A DNA stretch of 37,532 nucleotides from Candidatus Aerophobetes bacterium Ae_b3a (GTDB lineage: Bacteria; Aerophobota; Aerophobia; Aerophobales; AE-B3A), in NCBI GenBank assembly GCA_005223095.1, contig NJBQ01000013.1, positions 1 through 37,532 of the forward strand. Reading direction: 5' to 3'. Made by a program: the position numbers and the translations under genes. The notes under the pieces are model-generated. The model saw only the letters and a program-made list of their open reading frames with translations. It was not told where the DNA came from and searched no databases. Positions 27,660 to 36,101 of this stretch are shown piece by piece (position 1 is the stretch's first letter; every line of letters begins with the position of its first letter).

Positions 27660-27687
27660 ATTTTAGGATATTCTAGGTGTCTGTCAA
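27660..27687 (-). promoter_or_regulatory. Promoter of fmdB-argH-lysA-dapA
   Basis: On the minus strand TTGACA (27682-27687) and TAAAAT (27660-27665) are 16 bases apart. Transcription would start near 27653, leaving a leader of about 40 bases to the ATG at 27611. Confidence 0.65.
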
Positions 27688-27727
27688 ATTTTAGGCAGGC
27701 ACAGAGAGCTTGAAAGGCGTTGTCGGT

Positions 27728-27756
27728 TTGACAAAGCAAGAATGAAGAGATAGAAT
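27728..27756 (+). promoter_or_regulatory. Promoter of the zinc dehydrogenase gene
   Basis: TTGACA at 27728-27733 and TAGAAT at 27751-27756 have the ideal spacing of 17 bases. The ATG follows at 27777, with AAGGAG between, so the leader is only about 15 bases. It is divergent from the promoter at 27660-27687. Confidence 0.7.
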
Positions 27757-27776
27757 TAAGCAACAAAGGAGAGAAG

Positions 27777-28817
27777 ATGAAAGCAGTTGTTAAGATTAAA
27801 AGAGAGGTAGGTCTTGTATATCAGGATTTTCCTTTGCCTGAAGTAGGCAAGAAAGATGTGCTGGTAAAGATTAAAGCTGCTGCCATATGTGGCTCGGATT
27901 TAAAGATTTATAAGTGGCTTCCCTGGTGCGAGAGTATAGTCAAGTCTCTTCCCTTTATTCCCGGCCATGAATGTTGTGGTGAGGTAGTAGAGGTAGGTAG
28001 AGAAGTTAGAGGGATAAAAATAGGGGACAAAGTAGCAGGAGAGACGCATGTTTCCTGTGGAAATTGTTGGCAATGTCAGCATAATCGTGCCCATACCTGT
28101 GAAAATATGGAGCTTTTCGGACATACTATAAATGGCTGCTTTGCTGAATATTCTCTCATTCCCGAGGTATCTACCCGAAGGATACCTGATAATATATCTT
28201 TTGATTATGGCTCTCTTCTGGAGCCAATGGGGATTCCTTTTCGGGCGGTGAAAAAGGGAGAGGTTGAAGAAGAGGCAGTAGTAGTTATAGGCTCTGGCCC
28301 TATTGGGCAGTTTGCCGTTGGTATTTCTAAGATAATGGGAGCAAAAATAATTATTGCTATAGACATCAATGAGAAAAGATTAAACATCGCCAAACAAATG
28401 GGAGCGACTCATCTTATTAATCCCAAAACAAACTCAGTAGTAGAAAAAGTCAAAGATATAACCAAAAATTATGGTAGAGGAGCTGGAGTGATAATTGAGG
28501 CTTCTGGCAATATTGAAGCTTTAAAAGAGGCTTTCAAGTATGTACGGTTGGGAGGCAAAATAATTGTTCTTGGCCAGACAGATAACCCTCTATCTCTTAA
28601 GCCTTCTTCAGACATTGTCTTTAGAGAGGTTCAAATTATGGGTTTATTTGGGCGAGAAATATGGGATACCTGGGACAAAACAGAGCGTATTTTATCCTCA
28701 GGAAAACTAGATTTAGAGCCGATAATTACTCATCGCTTTTCCCTGCACGATTTTGATGAAGCTTTCAAAACAGCACTCTCAGGAGAGGGATGTAAAGTGT
28801 TATTGATTCCAGAATAG
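27777..28817 (+). CDS. Zinc-dependent dehydrogenase, threonine/polyol dehydrogenase-like
   Basis: The 346-residue product is a medium-chain zinc dehydrogenase. The catalytic zinc ligands are Cys38 (AICGSDLK) and His64-Glu65 (PGHECCG), and the structural zinc has Cys94, 97, 100 and 108 (CGNCWQCQHNRAHTC). The NAD-binding turn GSGPIG lies near residue 172. The order and spacing, including EVVEVGREVRGIKIGDKV and a TH(V/I)SCG stretch, are close to L-threonine 3-dehydrogenase and sorbitol dehydrogenase. An epimerase follows 169 bases later on the same strand. It has its own strong promoter. Whether it works on threonine or a sugar alcohol cannot be decided, though the sugar context leans to the latter. 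Confidence 0.88.
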   Translation: MKAVVKIKREVGLVYQDFPLPEVGKKDVLVKIKAAAICGSDLKIYKWLPWCESIVKSLPFIPGHECCGEVVEVGREVRGIKIGDKVAGETHVSCGNCWQCQHNRAHTCENMELFGHTINGCFAEYSLIPEVSTRRIPDNISFDYGSLLEPMGIPFRAVKKGEVEEEAVVVIGSGPIGQFAVGISKIMGAKIIIAIDINEKRLNIAKQMGATHLINPKTNSVVEKVKDITKNYGRGAGVIIEASGNIEALKEAFKYVRLGGKIIVLGQTDNPLSLKPSSDIVFREVQIMGLFGREIWDTWDKTERILSSGKLDLEPIITHRFSLHDFDEAFKTALSGEGCKVLLIPE

Positions 28818-28930
28818 AGTATTTGCTGAAGAGTAGTTTTGCACTGAAAGACATCCTTCCAGAATAGTTCTTGGTTCATATTTCATCGATAAAAAACAAT
28901 AAGCTAGTTGTGCGTCTTAAAATCTCCTGC

Positions 28931-28966
28931 CGATATACGACATACGCAATACGAAATACGATTCAC
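28931..28966. repeat. Dispersed repeat of ATACGAC/ATACGAAATACG type
   Basis: CGATATACGACATACGCAAT followed by ACGAAATACGATTCAC, in the 169-base gap between the dehydrogenase and the epimerase. The last part, ATACGATTCAC, matches the reverse of GTGAATCGTAT at 5621-5631 exactly, tying this copy to the repeat after ackA. Confidence 0.6.
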
Positions 28967-28986
28967 TAAATAAAAGGAGTAGGATA

Positions 28987-29928
28987 ATGGCTGTTCTTAT
29001 CACCGGAGGTTATGGACAATTAGGATCCTGGCTCGCCCATCAATTTGCCAGCCAGGACAAGCAAGTTATAGCTCTTGACACAATAGACAAAGATCTTGAT
29101 TATCTTAAGAAAGTAAAGGGAAGGATCACCTTTATTCAGGCTGATGTGCTTAATTTTTCTAAATTAGTGGAAATATTCATCCAATATAAGGATAAAATTG
29201 AGGGAGTTATCCATACTGTGGCTATAACGGCTGACCCTTCTTTTTACGGTAATCCTTATTATGGTCTTGATCTAAACCTGAGGGGAACAATTAATATGCT
29301 TGAACTGGCAAGACTCTTTAAGATTAATAAATTTCTCTATGTAAGTTCAGGAGCAGTATATGGGGAAGCAAAAGATAGACCCGGTGAACTGACCCATCCT
29401 CTTCATCCGGGTGACTTATATGGAGCAAGCAAGGCAGCTAGCGAGCTCATTGGCCAGCAGTATGAGAATCATTTCGGTCTTGACTTTAGGATTGTTCGGC
29501 CATATTTTTTCTTTGGTCCGGGAAGACTTCCCTCAGAGCAAACTCAGCTCTTCAAGAGTCTTCTAGGGCCGCTGGAGAGTCTTCCAAATCTAAAACTAGA
29601 AAAGGGTGCCGACCAAAGACTGGGCTTTACCTATATTGAAGATATTGCCTGGGGAACTTATCTCCTCTATCAAGCGGAGAATCCCGAATACAAAACAGTA
29701 AACATCTGTTCCGAAGAACCAGTCTCTTTTCTAGAGATGGTCCGCCTGGCTCAAAAATATAGTGATAAACCTACATCGGTAAAGATAGGTCCGGGAAAGC
29801 TCTTCCCTCGCGGAGAAACCCTGGATATATCTATTGCCAAAAAAGAGCTAGGATTTCGTCCCCGTTACAGCGTAGAAGAAGGCATCAAGGAGTATGCCCG
29901 CTGGGTGAGAGAGAACAGGAGAAGCTAG
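28987..29928 (+). CDS. NAD-dependent epimerase/dehydratase
   Basis: The 313-residue protein is an extended short-chain dehydrogenase. The NAD loop GGYGQLG lies at residues 7-13, the acid DTIDKD binds the ribose, the catalytic Ser is in YVSSGAVYGE near 116-123, and YGASK near 148 carries Tyr and Lys. The C-terminal part with LGFTYIEDIAWGTYLL and FRPRYSVEEGIKEYARWV is typical of nucleotide-sugar or sugar epimerases. AAGGAGT precedes the ATG. Substrate is open: UDP-sugar epimerase, or a free-sugar dehydrogenase acting with its neighbour. Nothing here suggests membrane association. Confidence 0.85.
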   Translation: MAVLITGGYGQLGSWLAHQFASQDKQVIALDTIDKDLDYLKKVKGRITFIQADVLNFSKLVEIFIQYKDKIEGVIHTVAITADPSFYGNPYYGLDLNLRGTINMLELARLFKINKFLYVSSGAVYGEAKDRPGELTHPLHPGDLYGASKAASELIGQQYENHFGLDFRIVRPYFFFGPGRLPSEQTQLFKSLLGPLESLPNLKLEKGADQRLGFTYIEDIAWGTYLLYQAENPEYKTVNICSEEPVSFLEMVRLAQKYSDKPTSVKIGPGKLFPRGETLDISIAKKELGFRPRYSVEEGIKEYARWVRENRRS

Positions 29929-29957
29929 GGAGTGATTAATACTTAAGCCTTCCATCC

Positions 29958-30083
29958 TTAATCAGACTTCATTTCTTCTAAATTGCCAATAATTTTGATA
30001 TCATCTAGATCAGTGAAATCTTTGCTGATCTCTTTCGATGTCTGTTCCATTGGGTATTTTAAGGTATTGTTGTGCTGAGCCAT
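29958..30083 (-). CDS. Possible small acidic protein, 41 residues
   Basis: A minus-strand frame with GGAGG two bases ahead of its ATG encodes MAQHNNTLKYPMEQ, then SKEISKDFTDLDDIKIIGNL and ends EEMKSD. The composition (Asp, Glu, Lys, Ile) and lack of rare residues look genuine, and the ribosome-binding site is strong though rather close. No family is recognised. It points away from the neighbouring plus-strand genes, which would be unusual, so it could also be a fragment. Confidence 0.35.
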   Translation of the reverse strand: MAQHNNTLKYPMEQTSKEISKDFTDLDDIKIIGNLEEMKSD

Positions 30084-30098
30084 ATCCTCCAAGAGCCG

Positions 30099-30119
30099 CC
30101 TCTCCCCTGTGGGGAGAGG
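30099..30119. repeat. CCTCTCCCC-TGT-GGGGAGAGG hairpin element
   Basis: A perfect 9-base stem with a 3-base loop, followed by ATTAAGGTGAGGGGG. This arrangement recurs between genes in many unrelated environmental genomes as a small palindromic repeat. There is no following T-run, so it is probably not a terminator. Confidence 0.6.
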
Positions 30120-30276
30120 ATTAAGGTGAGGGGGTAAGTTCTGTCTCAGAATCCTAATTTAACCCCCAAAAGGTAGGTTATCATCCCTCCAATTCTAATT
30201 CCTGACAAAAAAAGTGAGAGAGATAAGAAAAGAAGATTTGGGGTGAGGGAGGAGGGTGTTTTGAGGTGTTTGAGGG

Positions 30277-30304
30277 TTGACATTTTTTTTAAATGTTATA
30301 GAAT
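30277..30304 (+). promoter_or_regulatory. Promoter of the RpiR-type regulator gene
   Basis: TTGACA at 30277-30282 is followed after 16 bases (mostly T and A) by TAGAAT at 30299-30304. Transcription would start near 30311, consistent with use of an ATG at 30367. Confidence 0.6.
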
Positions 30305-30366
30305 AAAATAAAGTTCTTTTAATAATGTTAACAAAGGAATTTTGTTTTATCAGTCAGGGGCATTTG

Positions 30367-31254
30367 ATGAGTCTTACTAAAAGGTCGATGAATATGAGTA
30401 AAGCTAGTATCAGAGTTGACAAAGAAGAACCTTGTCTGGCCAAGATTCGTTCAGCTTATCCTTCTCTGTTTTCGGCTGAAAAGAAGATAGCTGATGTAAT
30501 ATTGGAAAAACCGGAAGAAATTATACACCTTCCTGTAAAAGATATTGCTAGAAGGAGCGGGGTGGCTGAGTCAACTGTGGTAAGGTTTTGTAGATCTGTT
30601 GGGTATAGAGGTTATGGTAAGCTGAAAATCTCCCTGGCTCAGGATCTGGTATCTCAGGTTCAATATATTCATCAAGATATCCAGTCAAGAGATGGTTCAG
30701 CTGAGGTAACAAAGAAAGTTTTCCACGCTAATATACAGGGATTACATGATACCTTAAAAATGGTGGATGATACTGAAATGGATAAGGCGGTACAGGCTTT
30801 GCTTAAAGCAAAGAAAGTTCTGTTTTGTGGAGTAGGTACCTCTGCCCCAATAGCCGAAGAAGCATTTCACCGTTTTCTCTATTTAGGTGTTCCCTGTGTT
30901 TCCTCTGGCGATCCCCATCTGCAAATAGGATTAGCTCTATCCTTAAAAAGAGGGGATGTGGCTCTGGGAGTTTCACATAGTGGAAGCACTGAAGATACAC
31001 TCAAGCCCCTTAGATTAGCCAAAGAGAACGGTGCTACTATTATATGTATTACCAACTATATTAACTCTCCTATGGCTAAATTTGCCGATATCAAACTGAT
31101 TACTTCTTTTCGCGAGATTATCTTTCGTGTTGCTGCTATGGCTGCCAGGGTAGCACAGCTTAGTATAATAGAGGCCCTGTATGTTAATCTTGCCATAAGA
31201 ATGAAGGAGAAGGCTGTTTACAATATAGGGAAACTGGAAGAGCTATTAAGGTGA
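30367..31254 (+). CDS. RpiR/MurR-family sugar-phosphate-sensing regulator
   Basis: The product joins an N-terminal helix-turn-helix (about residues 15-90, with FSAEKKIADVILEKPEEI and IARRSGVAESTVVRFCRSVGY) to a C-terminal SIS sugar-isomerase-fold domain (about 115-250, with VLFCGVGTSAPIAEEAFHRF and VSHSGSTEDTLKPLRLAKENGA). RpiR proteins bind a phosphosugar in the SIS domain and control sugar uptake genes. The ATG at 30367 is preferred for its AGGGGC ribosome-binding site; a start 14 codons earlier is possible, and ATGs at 30388 and 30394 are also in frame. The gene leads a run of a sugar isomerase and an ABC importer, which it probably controls. Confidence 0.87.
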   Translation: MSLTKRSMNMSKASIRVDKEEPCLAKIRSAYPSLFSAEKKIADVILEKPEEIIHLPVKDIARRSGVAESTVVRFCRSVGYRGYGKLKISLAQDLVSQVQYIHQDIQSRDGSAEVTKKVFHANIQGLHDTLKMVDDTEMDKAVQALLKAKKVLFCGVGTSAPIAEEAFHRFLYLGVPCVSSGDPHLQIGLALSLKRGDVALGVSHSGSTEDTLKPLRLAKENGATIICITNYINSPMAKFADIKLITSFREIIFRVAAMAARVAQLSIIEALYVNLAIRMKEKAVYNIGKLEELLR

Positions 31255-31381
31255 ATAGGGGAAAATTATCTACTACTTTTTAAAATGGTTAGCTACAGTT
31301 TGTCTACTGATGAAGATAAAAAGATGTAATGTATGAGTAAGAAAGTTCAAGGGATGCGACAAATTTTAGGGGAGAGAGTAA

Positions 31382-32242
31382 TTGTCAGTAGAACTCGGTA
31401 ATAAAACCGCACACATTGGCATATCTACCTGGGTGTACTTTTGGAGACCGCTGACAGAAGTACTAAGAGAGATTGCCAAGGCCGGCTATTCTTACATAGA
31501 AATATGGGGAGATAAGGCGCATTTTGATCCAACAGTATTTCCTAATGTTTCGTCACTGAAACGTTTGCTAAAGGAGCTCCATCTTCAGCCATATTCACTG
31601 CATGCGCCCTTTACTTATGTTAACATCGCATCACTGGATGAGGAATACAGGAAACATTCTATCCGGGTTATAAAAAAATCCATTGAACTGTGTGCGAAAT
31701 TGGGAGGAAAGATAGTGAGCATTCACCCCCATTCTAACCAAATGTTTCCTGATTTGAAAGATTACCCACAAATGGTACATAGAATTGAGGAATCCATTCA
31801 AGAGCTAACGTTTTTTGCAAGGAGATTTGCAGTAAGAATTGCAGTAGAAAATGTACCATATTTAGGGGGATGGGATTTTGGATCTAAGATATCCAACCTT
31901 GTGAAATTAATTGAGAAGATAGACAGTGACGAGTTGGGCTTGTGTTTGGACACCGGTCATATCTTTATTGGAAGAAAAAATGTTGATCTTTCAAGAAATG
32001 TTCTGGATTGCGGAAAGAATTTGATTGCACTTCACATTCAGGATACCGATGGTGAGGGAGATCGACACTGGCTTCCTGGTGAGGGAATTATTGATTGGTC
32101 GAAATTCTCCAGGGATCTTAAATCTATTAATTACCAAGGAATCTTTATGTTAGAAGTATCCGGCAGTCAGAAGTGGACAGGGCGGAATGTGAATAATGTG
32201 CTTCCGGGGGGCTTGACAGTAGCAAGAAAAATGTTGGAATAG
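31382..32242 (+). CDS. Sugar phosphate isomerase/epimerase (xylose-isomerase-like TIM barrel)
   Basis: The 286-residue protein is a TIM barrel of the AP_endonuc_2/xylose isomerase-like family. The likely metal ligands appear in order: SIHPHSNQ near 117-124, AVENVPYLGG near 158 (Glu), CLDTGHIF near 190-197 (Asp and His), LHIQDTDGEGDRHWLPGEG near 224 (His, with the RHxxPGxG loop) and MLEVSG near 268 (Glu). Such enzymes interconvert keto sugars or act on inositol derivatives. The gene starts with TTG: an in-frame TAA lies immediately before it, no ATG is near, and AGGGGAG is well placed. It lies between the RpiR-type gene and the importer. Confidence 0.85.
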   Translation: MSVELGNKTAHIGISTWVYFWRPLTEVLREIAKAGYSYIEIWGDKAHFDPTVFPNVSSLKRLLKELHLQPYSLHAPFTYVNIASLDEEYRKHSIRVIKKSIELCAKLGGKIVSIHPHSNQMFPDLKDYPQMVHRIEESIQELTFFARRFAVRIAVENVPYLGGWDFGSKISNLVKLIEKIDSDELGLCLDTGHIFIGRKNVDLSRNVLDCGKNLIALHIQDTDGEGDRHWLPGEGIIDWSKFSRDLKSINYQGIFMLEVSGSQKWTGRNVNNVLPGGLTVARKMLE

Positions 32243-32465
32243 AGACGGCATGGCGAGAGTTAAGATGTGGATATGGGAATCTGGAAATGGATGAGTAATC
32301 CGCCATGAATCTGGTGTAAATTAATGTTTTTTCTAAAAAAGGGGGTAAAAAGGTTTTGGTCTTTTGAGAGAGTTCAAGTAAGAAAGGAGGGGAGAACTAT
32401 GTGAAGACAATGTGTTATGAAGATCGAAGGTCAAAAAGTAACAAAATTCAAAAAGGAGGAGTAAA
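32243..32465. other. Leader of the sugar importer genes
   Basis: 223 bases with no gene of note. AGGAGGGGAG at about 32386-32395 precedes an ATG followed at once by TGA, a decoy or minimal frame. AAGGAGGAG directly precedes the true start at 32466. Confidence 0.4.
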
Positions 32466-33758
32466 ATGAGGAAAATTATCAAGGTTTTAAGTTTTTTGAA
32501 AGTGATTGTAGCGGTTGTTTTGGTGGTGTTCGTGGTAGTAGGGAGCGGATTTGCTCAAACAAATCTGAACTTTGTCTATCCGGTTGAGGCTGCTGGTCGA
32601 TTGGGCCAACTCATTGATGGCTTAGTGGGAGAATTTAACCAACAACATCCCGACATACGGGTGACACCTATCTTCGCTGGTGGATATGTTCCTGCCTTAG
32701 AACGCGTTCAAATGATGGTTCTCGGTGGGAATCCGCCGGATATAGCTGTGGTGGGAAATGACTACACTCTTATGCTGGTTGACATGGATGCTCTTCTTCC
32801 TCTAGATGACTTTATTGCTGAGGCCGGGGGTAAATCATTTCTCGATCGATTTGTTCCGGCTCTTCTCACTAACAATTCCCGAGTGGAAGGGACTTTCTAC
32901 GCTATGCCGTTTCAGTGCAGCACCGCTGTCCTTTACTACAATAAAGATTTGTTTACAGAGGTGGGCCTGGATCCCAACTCCCCTCCAGAGACGTGGTTTG
33001 AGCTTTCCGTAGCCGCTGCTAAACTCACCGATATGGAAGGGGGTGTGACAAAGCGATATGGTATTGAATATCAAGTGTCGAATATATGGTATTTTATGGC
33101 ACTTGTGTGGCAGAATGGAGGAGAACTAGCAAGAGGACTTGGCGAGGTTACTCTCACCGATGAAAAGGCTATTGAGGCAGCCCAGTTTTGGAGTGACTTG
33201 CTGAATAAGTGGAAAGTACTGGCGTTTGAACCCAAGGGTTCTGTCGTTGTGCAGGATTTGATCGCTGGTAAGACGGCAATGACGTATAATTCAACAGGAA
33301 GCTTAAGCTCTGTGAGAGACGCTGCTCGCTTTAACTGGGGAACCGCTTTTTTGCCTGGGAGGGAGAAGTTTGCAGTGCCAATAGGTGGCGGATTGATCTC
33401 CATCTACAAAGATATCCCTAAGAAAAATCAAGAAGCAGCATGGGAATTTGTCAAGTGGTTCACTTCAACCACAGAGATAGCTACTAGATGGTCCCTGGGG
33501 AGCGGATATCTTGCTCTTCTTGAAGAATCTTGGAATTCGTCCCAAATGCAGGAATACCTTAAAGAATTTCCTCAGGCTTTGACGGCCAAAAACCAACTCC
33601 GTTACGCTCGTCCACAAATGATGGTATATGAAAATTCCCAAATTAGGACCATTATTTCTGAGGCCTTAGATACTGTCATGCTTCAAAAAGCAACTCCAGG
33701 ACAGGCCTTCGAGAAAGCTCAACGTCAAATAGATCAGATTTTGAAGAAATCTGGATAA
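32466..33758 (+). CDS. Sugar ABC transporter substrate-binding protein (UgpB/MalE-like)
   Basis: The 430-residue protein starts with a signal peptide: a short basic N terminus, a hydrophobic core rich in Val (about residues 11-27) and a probable cleavage site after GSGFA. There is no lipobox Cys. The mature part fits family 1 extracellular solute-binding proteins, with FNQQHPDIRVTPIFAGGY, GGNPPDIAVVGNDY, FYAMPFQCSTAVLYYNKDLFTEVGL and PGREKFAVPIGGGLISIY. It should capture a sugar, glycerol-phosphate or oligosaccharide outside the membrane for the two permeases that follow. A strong hairpin lies just after its stop. The sugar itself cannot be identified. Confidence 0.92.
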   Translation: MRKIIKVLSFLKVIVAVVLVVFVVVGSGFAQTNLNFVYPVEAAGRLGQLIDGLVGEFNQQHPDIRVTPIFAGGYVPALERVQMMVLGGNPPDIAVVGNDYTLMLVDMDALLPLDDFIAEAGGKSFLDRFVPALLTNNSRVEGTFYAMPFQCSTAVLYYNKDLFTEVGLDPNSPPETWFELSVAAAKLTDMEGGVTKRYGIEYQVSNIWYFMALVWQNGGELARGLGEVTLTDEKAIEAAQFWSDLLNKWKVLAFEPKGSVVVQDLIAGKTAMTYNSTGSLSSVRDAARFNWGTAFLPGREKFAVPIGGGLISIYKDIPKKNQEAAWEFVKWFTSTTEIATRWSLGSGYLALLEESWNSSQMQEYLKEFPQALTAKNQLRYARPQMMVYENSQIRTIISEALDTVMLQKATPGQAFEKAQRQIDQILKKSG

Positions 33759-33937
33759 GATCGGTCAGAAATGTGAATGTGACAGGTCAAAGTTGAAAGA
33801 TTCCTTCGGAGTGAGCATCCTGATGAAAACTCACTCCGGAGGAACTGCATCATTGAGTCAATGAGGGACATAAGTCAGTCTAACCTCGGAAATTTTATGT
33901 CTCTATAGTTAACGCACTATCAACTGGTTCCTCGAAA
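33759..33937. other. Gap between binding protein and permease genes
   Basis: 179 bases with a strong stem-loop (33803-33842) and no gene. Confidence 0.6.
33803..33842 (+). promoter_or_regulatory. Stem-loop after the binding-protein gene (message stabiliser or attenuator)
   Basis: CCTTCGGAGTGAG at 33803-33815 pairs with CTCACTCCGGAGG at 33830-33842: 12 of 13 Watson-Crick pairs and one G-U, with a 14-base loop. No T-run follows, so full termination is unlikely. Such hairpins after binding-protein genes commonly protect that part of the message, giving more binding protein than permease. Confidence 0.65.
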
Positions 33938-34846
33938 ATGACGATGAGGGAAAGAATGGTCAAAAACTCCCAAAAAGTAAAGCGAACGAAACTGACGAAA
34001 TCAGTCATCAGACCCTATCTATACCTAATTCCGCTATTTACCTTCTTAATTGTTTTCACCTACTATCCCATCGCGAGAATGTTCTATTTAAGTTTATTTC
34101 AGTGGGGTATCGGTTCAAAGAAGGTATTTATCGGGATCGAGAACTACATCACTGTTTCTACGACGCCGTTGTTCTGGCAAGTGGTTAGAAATAATATAGT
34201 TTTTAGTTTTGGGTCCGTCTTTATCAGCGTATCTCTTGCCCTGTTTCTTGCGGTGCTAGCGAACAAGAACTTAAAATTCAAGGGATTTTACCAAAGTTTG
34301 CTCTTTTACCCTCATATTATACCTCTAGCTGTAGGAGCGTTGATATGGATCTGGCTGTTTAATCCTCGGCAGGGTTTGTTCAACCATTTACTAGGCGCTG
34401 AGGTTAACTGGTTAAACAGTTTTGAACTCGCTTTACCATCTCTGATGGTGGTGCAGATCTGGGCAAATATGGGTTATTACTTTCTTCTCTTCTTGGCTGG
34501 CCTCCAGAATCTGCCCGCTAGTCTTTACGAAGTGGCTGAATTAGACGGCGCCAACAGTTGGCAAAAATTTCGACATCTCACTTTTCCTTTAATTAGTTCC
34601 ACCACTTTCTTTGTCATCCTTTTGGCCATTATCCACTCGATTCAAAGTGTCGATCTTGTCTATCTTATGACTGAAGGAGGGCCGGCTAATTCCAGCAATT
34701 TGATCATTTATTACCTTTACACTGAAGCTTTTAGGTGGTGGCATCTCGATATTGCCTCTACTATTAGCAGTATTCTTTTCATTGTTTTGTTATTGCTGAC
34801 GGCGCTCTATTTTATCTTGCTGGAAAGGAAAGTGTACTATGCGTAG
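33938..34846 (+). CDS. Sugar ABC transporter permease (UgpA/MalF-like)
   Basis: The 302-residue integral membrane protein has about six hydrophobic helices, the first beginning YLYLIPLFTFLIVFTYYPIARMF near residue 27. The permease loop that contacts the ATPase reads SLYEVAELDGANSWQKFRHL near 205-225, the EAA motif of carbohydrate uptake transporters (CUT1). It pairs with the downstream permease, with which it overlaps by 8 bases. The start at 33938 is followed by other ATGs within eight codons; no strong ribosome-binding site distinguishes them. Confidence 0.92.
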   Translation: MTMRERMVKNSQKVKRTKLTKSVIRPYLYLIPLFTFLIVFTYYPIARMFYLSLFQWGIGSKKVFIGIENYITVSTTPLFWQVVRNNIVFSFGSVFISVSLALFLAVLANKNLKFKGFYQSLLFYPHIIPLAVGALIWIWLFNPRQGLFNHLLGAEVNWLNSFELALPSLMVVQIWANMGYYFLLFLAGLQNLPASLYEVAELDGANSWQKFRHLTFPLISSTTFFVILLAIIHSIQSVDLVYLMTEGGPANSSNLIIYYLYTEAFRWWHLDIASTISSILFIVLLLLTALYFILLERKVYYA

Positions 34847-35699
34847 CCAGACGAGAAATAAGGTGTGGATATTTATGGAGAAGAACCACGTAACGACCAA
34901 CCTAGTCCTAATCATAACTTCAGCCATAATTGTGATCCCTCTCTTCTGGATAATTATTACGGCGATTAAAGGGCCAGCGGAGATCTTCTACCGTCCATTC
35001 TCCTTGATTCCAGAGCGTTTTGCTTTGTTCTCAAATATCGCAGAGGCCTGGAGTCGAGCTCCGTTTACAAATTATTATTGGAATACTGTCGTCGTGGTAA
35101 TGGGTTTACTTGTTGTTCAGCTCATTATTGCAATTCCCGCTGCTTATGCATTCGCCAGGCTAGAATTCAAAGGTAAGAATCTGCTCTTTATGATTGTTCT
35201 GGTGAAATTGATGATTACTGCTCAAAGTGTTTTGCTTCCTAACTACCTGCTGGTAAGTAGTCTAGGTCTCTTGGACACGAAACTTGCCATAGCACTTCCT
35301 TATTTTTCATCACCGCTCGCGGTATTATTGTTCAGACAAGCTTTTAAACAGATTCCCCAAGAGGTTGTCGATGCTGCGGAGATTGATGGCTGCCAGGGGC
35401 TAAAATTTATTTGGCATATCGGAATTTCCTTGATTAAACCGATGATCGTCGCTTTGTCAGTAATCAGCATCGTATATCATTGGAACGAATTTTTCTGGCC
35501 TATGCTTGTTACAGATACGGCAAAAGCGAGAACTTTAACTATTGGGCTGGCCTTGTTCGGGCTGAAGGGTGAGACCGGGGCTGAATGGACGTTGACGATG
35601 GCTATTACCATTGTCGTAATTATCCCACTTTTCTTTATGTTTGCTGTATTTAGGAGACAATTTATTAACAGCTTTATGCAATCCGGGACAACAGGATAA
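34839..35699 (+). CDS. Sugar ABC transporter permease (UgpE/MalG-like)
   Basis: The 286-residue protein is the second permease of the CUT1-type importer, with about six membrane helices, starting near residue 19 (NLVLIITSAIIVIPLFWIII). The coupling loop EVVDAAEIDGCQGLKFIWHI lies near residue 177-200. The conserved C-terminal region ends FRRQFINSFMQSGTTG; the GxxxGAVKG signature of many MalG proteins is modified. It overlaps the first permease by 8 bases, showing coupled translation. No ATP-binding subunit follows, so an ATPase encoded elsewhere (MsmK/UgpC type) must serve the complex. Confidence 0.92.
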   Translation: MRSQTRNKVWIFMEKNHVTTNLVLIITSAIIVIPLFWIIITAIKGPAEIFYRPFSLIPERFALFSNIAEAWSRAPFTNYYWNTVVVVMGLLVVQLIIAIPAAYAFARLEFKGKNLLFMIVLVKLMITAQSVLLPNYLLVSSLGLLDTKLAIALPYFSSPLAVLLFRQAFKQIPQEVVDAAEIDGCQGLKFIWHIGISLIKPMIVALSVISIVYHWNEFFWPMLVTDTAKARTLTIGLALFGLKGETGAEWTLTMAITIVVIIPLFFMFAVFRRQFINSFMQSGTTG

Positions 35700-36101
35700 A
35701 TTGATTTGATAGAAATCTTTTACTACTACCGAGATAAAGGGCAAAGGGAAACAAGATAAAACGTCCAAGAAATGTATCTGGTCAGAACTGGTCTCGGGTA
35801 GCTCAGGTTTTATTGGAAAGATTCGCCCGAGAGGAAAAAATTCCTCCCATGAAGAGTTTGATATTGCCTCCCCATATTCTTGTGGTTTATTACACCGCCG
35901 GATGGTATTCTCCCTGAAGAACTATTGCATTGAGGCTTTTATGAAGATTCGAATTAAGTCTGGAGGGGAGGGTTAACCTCTGTTTTCTCAAGGGTAATAT
36001 AGTCTGTAAGAAAAGGTGAGGCTTACAGCCAATGGGAGAGTAGATTGGATTTTGTTCTAAAGCTGGTAAGGAAAAGGACAAATTAAGGCTGGGGTGAAAG
36101 A
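35700..36101. other. 402-base gap before the URO-D-like gene
   Basis: No gene assigned. On the plus strand two frames stay open for 50 codons or more between about 35755 and 35975 (one reading NWSRVAQVLLERFAREEKIP, the other ending KIRIKSGGEG), but neither has a start, a ribosome-binding site or a recognised family, so this may be a decayed gene. The last part carries a G-rich ribosome-binding site for the next gene. Confidence 0.35.

Larger units (their letters stand above)
29929..30366. other. Intergenic stretch before the RpiR-type gene
   Basis: About 440 bases. It holds a possible 41-residue minus-strand gene (29958-30083), a G/C-rich hairpin (30099-30119), a G-rich purine stretch (about 30236-30276) and the regulator's promoter (30277-30304). 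No other feature was recognised. Confidence 0.5.

Noticed and set aside
27557-27766. A 69-codon minus-strand frame overlapping the start of the FmdB-like gene
   Set aside because: It covers both divergent promoters and the FmdB-like start, and has no family features.
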